This document shows positions 56,420 to 64,000 of a stretch of 64,000 nt of DNA, in pieces (the first letter of the stretch is position 1; every line of letters starts with the position of its first letter). The stretch covers positions 37,979,212-38,043,211 of the forward strand of contig OY282609.1 of the NCBI GenBank assembly GCA_958298945.1, given 5' to 3'. The stretch comes from Atherix ibis. Taxonomy: Eukaryota > Arthropoda > Insecta > Diptera > Athericidae. A program made the translations under genes and the position numbers. The notes beneath the pieces were generated by a model that was not told the origin of the DNA, did not search any database, and was given only the letters and a program-made list of their open reading frames with translations.

Positions 56420-59400
56420 AACTTATAATTGTCGCTTGAATAACCATGAAACAATAATTAATAATATCTCAAGTAAACAAAATTAGCCAACCATAGAACT
56501 TTGGCCATTACATCGTTTGTCACCTTCAAATTGTTGGAAAGAAAAAGTATAATGGTTTAACAAAATAGCAACTTTTATAAAAATCATTTATCTTTAAAAA
56601 AAAGAAAATTAAAAACTTACAATCAAAAAATAATTTTGAACGAATACTTACGTATTTGGCGAATCACAATGACGAAAACGAAATAATTTGCATTCTATTA
56701 ATTTACTCAACTCAAGGTAATATTAAAATTAAGGAATCAACAAAAGCACTATGAAATTTACTCAAAAACTTTACCAGAGCTTATTAATAATATGATTAGA
56801 TAGCAGAAGACTATTTCGAAATTTTTTTTAAGAGAATATTTCTAGAGAAATGGTGAGTAAGGCAATCTTTTTAGAAAAGTATGTAAAGAATTCCACAGTG
56901 GATATTGATAATTTAATTGCGGTGTTATTATAATTTTCATTCGCAAATGAATTTTACATATTATCGTACATATGTGCTTACATTCTACGATATAACAAAA
57001 ACTTTTTATCCTAACAAAATAGAAAAGATACGTGTAACATCAGGTTCAAATATACAATATATGCGTGATACTCATAGGTACGTGTATGATTAGTTCGACG
57101 TGATATGGTATATCATCAATTGTTTCGTGAATACGCTACTTTATGTGTATATACAATACAATATGACATACGTGTCGTTCAAAGATTATTTTTTTATTTT
57201 ATTTTCAAGAAAAATACAGATAAATTTTTATTTATTTTATCTATATACAACTGCTTCTATATAATTAAGCATATAAATTACCCTGATAAGTTCCCGATCA
57301 ACGAATTATAATAATAAACTATGTCATTTACTTTAAAAAAAAATTCATTTGAAAATAATTTCTTAAGTAAAAAAAATTAGTTATATGCGGAACTATTAAA
57401 AAAAAATTGGCTAAGCAAATCTTCGTTTTTAAGAACATTCTAAGAAATACTAGTACTGTATTGTAAGTTCTAAGTGCCGGGACAAGCAAATCCTGTTTTC
57501 ATATAAATACGCTCTACAATATTATAATATATCAGATAGTCCTGAGGATAAGCAAATCCTGTTTTCATATACATATGGTAAATACGCTCTACAATATTAT
57601 AAGACATCAGGTCTTCATTATAAAATGACACAGTTTAATTTATATTTGGACTTTGATTCTTTTTGATTGTTTGCTCTTTTATGTATGTGAAAACAGGATT
57701 GATATCCAGTTTATAAAAAAATTCTTTTGCAACGAAACTATTAAGAAAGTTTGTTATAATTGAAATTTTTATAAAATATAAATTAACAAGTTTGTATTTA
57801 TCAATTTAATTATTTCAATAAGTATGACTATAAAATATATAAAACATATGAAAAATAAAAATTTTAATTTGGTATTTGACATGTATTTACTTCGCAACTT
57901 TGTTTTTTTATTGGGCAATGGGAAAATTCTCTCCGAGAGCTTTGAACTTTGAATTTAATTTTTTGTAATTTCTGTTTTTAAGATGAAAAGTTTTAAGACT
58001 GTAATTTTCTTTTATATAGTAAAATCTATACTATATTATTATTTTAAAAAATTCACTAACGAGATTCTCATACTAAAATAAGCTGATTCGTCATTATGCA
58101 AATATTTTATTATGAAGAGACCCTGAAACAAGTCATGCAATCAACTTTATAAATTGAATGCATGTATCATATGTTCGTATAAATTCCTATTTACCTGTAC
58201 GTTTGGATGATTATATGGGAATTTTTCATGTGCTTCACACATGAGCTTATTGTGAAGAAATACAAAAATTTAATGATCCAATCATTTGAAAATCATTATG
58301 GAAACTGAATAATTTTTATCGCAAAAAAAAATTATTTTTTTACTGCGGTTTTTTTAAGATCTCAAAGAAATATCAACGTTCTGTTCATCGATATAAGAAA
58401 ATAAATAGAAATACTCATAAATGCGCAATAAACTTAACTACACCTTTTACTGTATTCATTAAAATAAATTGGTAATGGCATTAGTAGACATTTTTTCATA
58501 TTATGTTAACTTTTTTTAAATATAAAAAATATATATGACTACAGAATACAATATCTTCAATAGAACATAATGAATGACAAATATCCATGATCTTTGACCA
58601 TTTTCAATTTGTGATAATCGGCCAATGTCAAATAAAACCGAACCTAATGACACTTTAGAATCTGTTAATTTGGCGGGCTGAAAACGGGCAAAATCGACAC
58701 GACATTTTTTAATTATAATCAATGAGAATTAGTTATAACTTAATACAATTATTTTAACTTCTTTACTAATGAATTAAAGAAAGCCTCATCGATGTAAGCA
58801 CGCGTAGGAGGTTCTCAAGTCTATACTTTTAATTTTTCAGAGACTATGACACAAAGTATTACAATAGTAATAATATTTTAACATTCTATTGGAAGATTTA
58901 ATATAAGAGCCCAATTTTTTAAATTTATAAGAAAGAAACATAACCAAACCAATTCATACTGTCGTAAATTAATTGAATGAGATAGCCAATTTGGAAGAAA
59001 AAATTGAGTGAAGCCTTATGGGTGATTAATATGTATATGAATTTAAGTACAACAAAATGTTAAAAATTTCCTAAATATTTCATTCAAAATTATAATTTAT
59101 ATACGAGTATTATAGAAAAACCAATCGTGCACAATCCGAACGTAATATTTTATAAAACAATTATCAATTTTATAAAATATACTTAGAATTTCTAATTTAA
59201 TTAAGATGATTAAATTGTCTTTTGAAATAATTTCTTAAATTAAATATGTTAATAATTTTTATATTTTAATTAATTTTTAGATATTTAAAATAATTTTTTA
59301 GAAATATATTCTTATTATAATATTTTTGATAAGCGACAGTAATTCAAACCGCGTTCAGATGTTCTTGACAATATCAATAAAATAAATATTAAAATTTTAT

Positions 59401-60230
59401 CTAATTTATATACAATAATACAAAAGTTATTATAAATTAGCGATTTCAAATAATAAGTTATATTTACCATAAATCAAATATTCATTTTCAGAAGATAAAT
59501 TTTATATACGCAAAGAAAAAATAACAAACGATTAAAAAATATGATTGTTTTGGAACAAAATTAATAAGATAATATAAAATATAAATCTTCATTTTTTGCA
59601 TCGAATCAGCAAATGAATTATTTTCTAAAAATAAGGACTATAGAGCCACATATCTTATATATAATTTTCGAATTTTTATACAAGACTCAAAAATTCAAAT
59701 TTCATCAAAAATATTGTTACATAATAGTATAAATATTTTCAAATCAGTGATAATAAAATATTGTGTCTATCAGTTCTTAACTGAAGATACAATAAATAAA
59801 AATAATGAAGTATCTTTATATCTAAAACAACAAAGATGAATTGGGTGTTAAAAATAGTTTCTTTATAAATGTTCTAAACATGAGTTTAGACAAAATTTTA
59901 TTTTAATGAAGGTTTTTAATTCTATATATCGTTATTTATGCAATTTTTTTACATACTATATATATATAATATATATATATATATTAGAAATTTTGTTAAA
60001 AAATCAACATTTTTAAAACTCGTCCTTTGATAAGAAAATGAGTAACATGAAATACTCGTATCATGAATTTTTTTTAAAAAAATATATTCAAGTTTAAAAA
60101 TTGACTATGTTTGATGGTAAAAAATTTTCTTCAGCAACTCAAAATATTACATATTTGCATCAGACATAAACTTTAAAAACATTTGGCAGATAAGCGGATT
60201 TTTCATTAGGGGTGAAATGTTTTTTTAAAT
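56420..60230. other. AT-rich non-coding DNA
   Basis: No coding similarity; frames at 57105-57311 and 58516-58722 lack motifs. Contains the tandem duplication at 57484-57610 and an interrupted TA run near 59958-59990. Confidence 0.55.
57484..57610. repeat. 66-bp tandem duplication
   Basis: AAGCAAATCCTGTTTTCATA followed by AAATACGCTCTACAATATTA occurs from 57484 and again from 57550. The second copy has a 9-bp insertion (ACATATGGT) and a diverged end (GACATCAGG versus ATATCAGAT). Confidence 0.9.
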
Positions 60231-60237
60231 GGATCAT

Positions 60238-60400
60238 ATGGCCATATTTAAAATGTCAAATTTTTCTGTTACTATTAGGTTTACAATTTATTTGTGGAAA
60301 GATACACATCTCAATAATTCTTGAAAATTATTCAATTTTTTTATCAAAATAATCGTCCTTTTATTGCAACTTATCGTGCACGTTCTCCAATTTATTGATG
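60238..60400 (+). mobile_element. 5' fragment of a DD41D element, copy 3
   Basis: Aligns by eye with 39095-39260 of copy 2: TGGCCAT..., GTTTACAATTT, GTGGAAAGATAC, AAATTATTCAATTTT, ATCAAAATAATCGT, ATTGCAACTT(A/T)TCGTGC. The ATG is replaced by GTG, and GAACAACGTTCAC is changed to AATAATTCTTGA, so the coding start is destroyed. Only the 5' region through the HTH is left. Confidence 0.65.
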
Positions 60401-60419
60401 ACGATTGATGACTTTTTGA

Positions 60420-63400
60420 TAAAAACATTGATCTGTAATTTGAACATTTTGATGGGATTATCTTGTAAATAGATTCATAACATTCATTTGAACATTTGAA
60501 AGTTGCAAATATGATTTTTATTTAATAAGCATGCATTTTCACTACCTATAGCCTATAAAAAATACTATTTTAGTTGAACTTATTTTTTTGCGTGTAGTTA
60601 ATTTCAGACAAATTTTATAATAATAAAAGTTTTTTCCTTTGACAAATGTTATTAATTATAAAGTTGACTTTATAATTGAATTTATATTATATCTAATGTA
60701 ACGTTATATTATAAATATATAATGCTGTAGGACCATAACGATATCCTTGAATTTATATTTTAAAAAATTTACTATAAATATATTTATAAAATTTTTGAAA
60801 ATAGTAAAAAAATTTAGGCCTTAAAAAAAGTTATGTGTGATACCGCCAAAGATCTATCTTTATTGGTATATATGCCCGGAATATTAAAACATATATTTAT
60901 TTGAAAACGATATATAAACGCCATCTCTTTTTTACTCCTTGTGGCATATTCTACCTGAGTATAAGTTTTTTTGTTGTTGGTCGAAAGACATAAAACTTCA
61001 ATATAATGACTCAGAGGTTTCCAATATGACAGCGTTTAAATATTATGACTGCCATAAAAGTTGAATCATTCTCTTATTACTTGTGGGAATTTTTTATTAG
61101 AACCGAAAATATTATTGCTAAAGTAAAAAATAATAAAAGCAATAAGGAGAAAAAGAGAAAGAAAAATATAGAATGCAAATAGTTACTATCTGTCTCAGGT
61201 AAAAAATATATTGCTTACTGATACAAAATTTTACATTATTCTACTCTGATATCAGGACATTTATAAAAATATCTAAAAAGAGATATGAACGAGCATATAC
61301 ACGTAGTACTATCAGGTTGGTGATACAACGTAAAACTCGAAGATAAAGGCAACAGAATTGATTAAATATTTCAAATAAATTTGTTACTGTCGAAAAAATT
61401 CTTAAAAATTGTCGAATGAGAGAACATCGTTTATATTTTTTAATATGCCGATTCCCAATAATGCGTCATTATTAAATTTTGCAAAAACTAAATTTATTTT
61501 TAAATATAATAACAAATTTTCCACAAGGAAGCGTAAACATGCATGCACACTTAAAATGTTCATTCATCTGATAAGGTTAACGTCTTTTCTGGTGAACCAT
61601 CTACTAATTTCTATAGGGATTTACAATATTCAAAAATTATCTTTGGATTCTATTCCGATGAATTGACCATGATTCGATATTGTATAAATGGTATAATATG
61701 ACAATGTCTTTTTATTCATCGAAAATCTTCAAAAGAACCTGATTCATTTAGGATTTTAATTTTTGTGCGGATCAATCGAAATCAGAATTCTATAGAAAAA
61801 TTGATATTCAATCGTTAATTATCCATTTAAAATTAAAACTGAATATTCTCAAATGGTTTCCATTTTGGATGTAAATTGTTCCATTGACATCCGTTTATTC
61901 CGACTTCTATTATGTAAGTTTTTCAAAAAACCGAATTGTATGGCAAACTTATGGGAAAAATCTTATTACACATTCTGAAGTTGGCATTCTTTTAACTTTC
62001 TACCAGAACACGTTCAAGCAAGCAATATTTGCCAAATGGTTTGTAAATATTATAATTTCAGCTTGCCTTTTATACAATTGCGCACAAAATCAAATTTACT
62101 CTTATTATTCTCCAACGATTTATTGATTCTTTACCAAAAAAAATATAAAACAAATATTTTATTCATAACGCATTCAAATCAAATTTTTTTAGAATTATAT
62201 TGTGTAACAGAATTTTTACAGCAATCATTAGTTATATTATTTTAAATCTTAAACGATATTAATAAAATAATTTCAAATATTTTATAAAAATTACTTAAAA
62301 TTTTACTCAAATATTTATTATAATATGTCAATAGTACGCAAATAAATAAGCAGAACGGCTTATTTGGATTAAAAATGATAAAATTTACCACATTACAAAG
62401 TATTTTTCTAGCTGATTAAGGGAAAAATTTTGATGTTATTCAATTTTTTGCAAGATAAAATAAAAATAAAGAAAAAATGATAACACATTGCCGAACTACC
62501 AGCATACAAGGGAACAATTTAGTTGCTTATCGCAATGGCAAGGCGTTTTTGACTAAGCATTATTTCACTTCAAAGGTTTAAAAGTTTTCGTAATGAAATT
62601 ACATGCATTGGAATCGATTTATTTAACAACTGTAATTTAGTTTTCATGTATTCTGTAGTGCACTAGATTAAGAAAATTCAATAAACCTTTTTTGCTACAT
62701 TTATGCCAGTAAGGCAAATTTCTAACACAATTCTTTTCTTAAGCTCAATTTTGAGTTCAATTGAACAAACAAATTTTGCACCCTGCTCTTTCGTTCCTCT
62801 ACCATTTTTACTTTATACGCAAAGGATAAAAGTTAAGGTATGGAAGCTCAATATCCAGTATTTACGATTGATTTTATTATGCGAGGAGTAAAAATTGAAG
62901 AAACAACTCTTCCATGTACACGCAGGAGAAACACTTATTCTCTAGCTTGTATAGTTGAAGTTTGCTATTTATTTTGTGTTGGTCCCCTGTGTCCTGAGTA
63001 TCTACTCTTTATCTATGCGGAAGGGAACCAATACATGAAACACAATATTTAAAGAAATTCGGTTAAATTAAGGAAAGCAGGAAATTTTCCACAGGCATTC
63101 TCATACTATTTAGCTTTATTTATTGTTATATCCACATTACGATAGTACCTTTGTTTTTCTTCATCATTACTATTAAAACCACAACTACATTGTTGTGAGC
63201 TCTCGAATCTATCGTCATTCGCACAGATTTTCTCAATTCTGTCTCAATAATCGAATACACGTTTGCTTTCAAAAGGCATTTGCTATCGTATTTTATAAAC
63301 TATTCCTATATACACAAATACATTTCGACACTTGCTCGTATTAGTTTATTATGGAATATTATACTTTGATAGACAATTTATATTCAAGTATAGCACAAAA

Positions 63401-64000
63401 GTTTACTTATTTTCCTTAAGGCATTGAATTTATTTTTATTATTTTTTGTTTAAAAATTATATAAATTTTTGTGCAAAAAGAGTTATAATTTATTATTTTT
63501 ATTAAATCTTTCTTACTCGAGAATAGACACGAGTATTTAATATTTTCAATCAGAAAGCAAATGCATATGTTTTACGACTAAAGGGTGTTATTCCGTATTG
63601 GCAATTTTTTTTGTAGTTTATAGCTTTTGTTATTAGTTGCGATTTAATATCATATAATTAAAATATTTCATGGAAGTTAATTATTTTGTTGAAAAGATGA
63701 AGTTCATGAAAAACTCTATTCTGTAACAATAACTACGTGGAAGAATTAATACACAAAAAGATTAATTCAAATTTATTTATACAAACTTAAATTTATAAAT
63801 ATATACGACTTTCAGCCGTACATGTCAGCGCTACAAATTCAAATATTCATCAAAAAATAACTATATTATTGAATTAATTAGATCGTAGTTTTAGCTTCAG
63901 AACTATTTTATCAAATATTTTTAAAATTTAAAACTGAACGGGTTCGCAAATTATTCCACCATAAGTTATAATAATAAAATTTAAGTACTAATATCATTTG
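60420..64000. other. AT-rich non-coding DNA
   Basis: No gene or RNA recognised. Frames at 61409-61666, 61884-62126, 62036-62245, 62703-62891 and 62840-63052 show no domain; the 62700-63050 stretch is slightly GC-richer but uninformative. Confidence 0.5.

Noticed and set aside
59958..59990. Interrupted TA-rich palindrome
   Set aside because: It is a simple-sequence run, so the symmetry carries no information.
1..64000. CRISPR array, rRNA or bacterial operon
   Set aside because: There are no regularly spaced repeats, no rRNA-like conserved segments and no dense gene clusters; the window is eukaryotic.

Overview
The window is AT-rich, intron- and repeat-dominated eukaryotic DNA. It most likely comes from an insect or a close arthropod relative. 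The evidence is the kind of mobile DNA it holds: rosa-type (DD41D) relatives of mariner, jockey-, I- and R1-clade non-LTR retrotransposons, a tRNA-derived SINE-like unit, and a probable LTR with heat-shock elements. The species cannot be fixed from the sequence. There are no prokaryotic operons, no rRNA, no convincing tRNA gene and no CRISPR array. I found no intact host gene. The only candidate for a spliced cellular-type gene (36.1-37.9 kb) is broken.

Layout. 1-5.2 kb is non-coding. 5.3-5.9 kb is a truncated DD41D element on the minus strand with one terminal inverted repeat. 8.1-10.0 kb holds two minus-strand LINE relics separated by a near-perfect 63-bp palindrome. 10.1-16.8 kb is empty apart from foldbacks and one GC-richer block. 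16.9-18.4 kb is a 5'-truncated LINE bracketed by a target-site duplication. 21.3-23.3 kb is a jockey copy (minus), followed by two DD41D relics (23.6-25.4 kb). 30.1-31.0 kb is a longer DD41D relic of another subfamily. 32.7-34.7 kb holds I-clade LINE pieces in the order 3' half then 5' half. 35.2-38.4 kb is a decayed multi-exon gene between two GC-richer blocks that share motifs in inverted orientation. 39.1-39.9 kb is a DD41D copy with its 3' terminal repeat. 41.8-42.2 kb is an I-like reverse transcriptase (RT) fragment. 47.9-49.5 kb is a second jockey copy. 51.3-52.2 kb is another DD41D relic. 53.2-56.4 kb is the richest stretch: two unassigned coding-like segments, an LTR or promoter with a phased heat-shock array, a SINE-like unit and an R1-clade fragment. 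56.4-64 kb is almost empty apart from a tandem duplication and a small DD41D fragment.

Working relations. Every transposase and RT seen is broken by stops, frameshifts or deletions, so nothing here looks autonomously active. At least seven DD41D relics are present, and the ones that can be read have lost different catalytic positions. Short two-copy local duplications (units about 18-84 bp) recur across the window and look like repair or slippage scars. The most interesting leads are the HSE-TATA cassette at 53.5-54.0 kb, the multi-exon remnant with its inverted flanking blocks, the DD41D short elements with independent internal deletions, and the long perfect foldbacks at 9.3, 18.6 and 36.6 kb.
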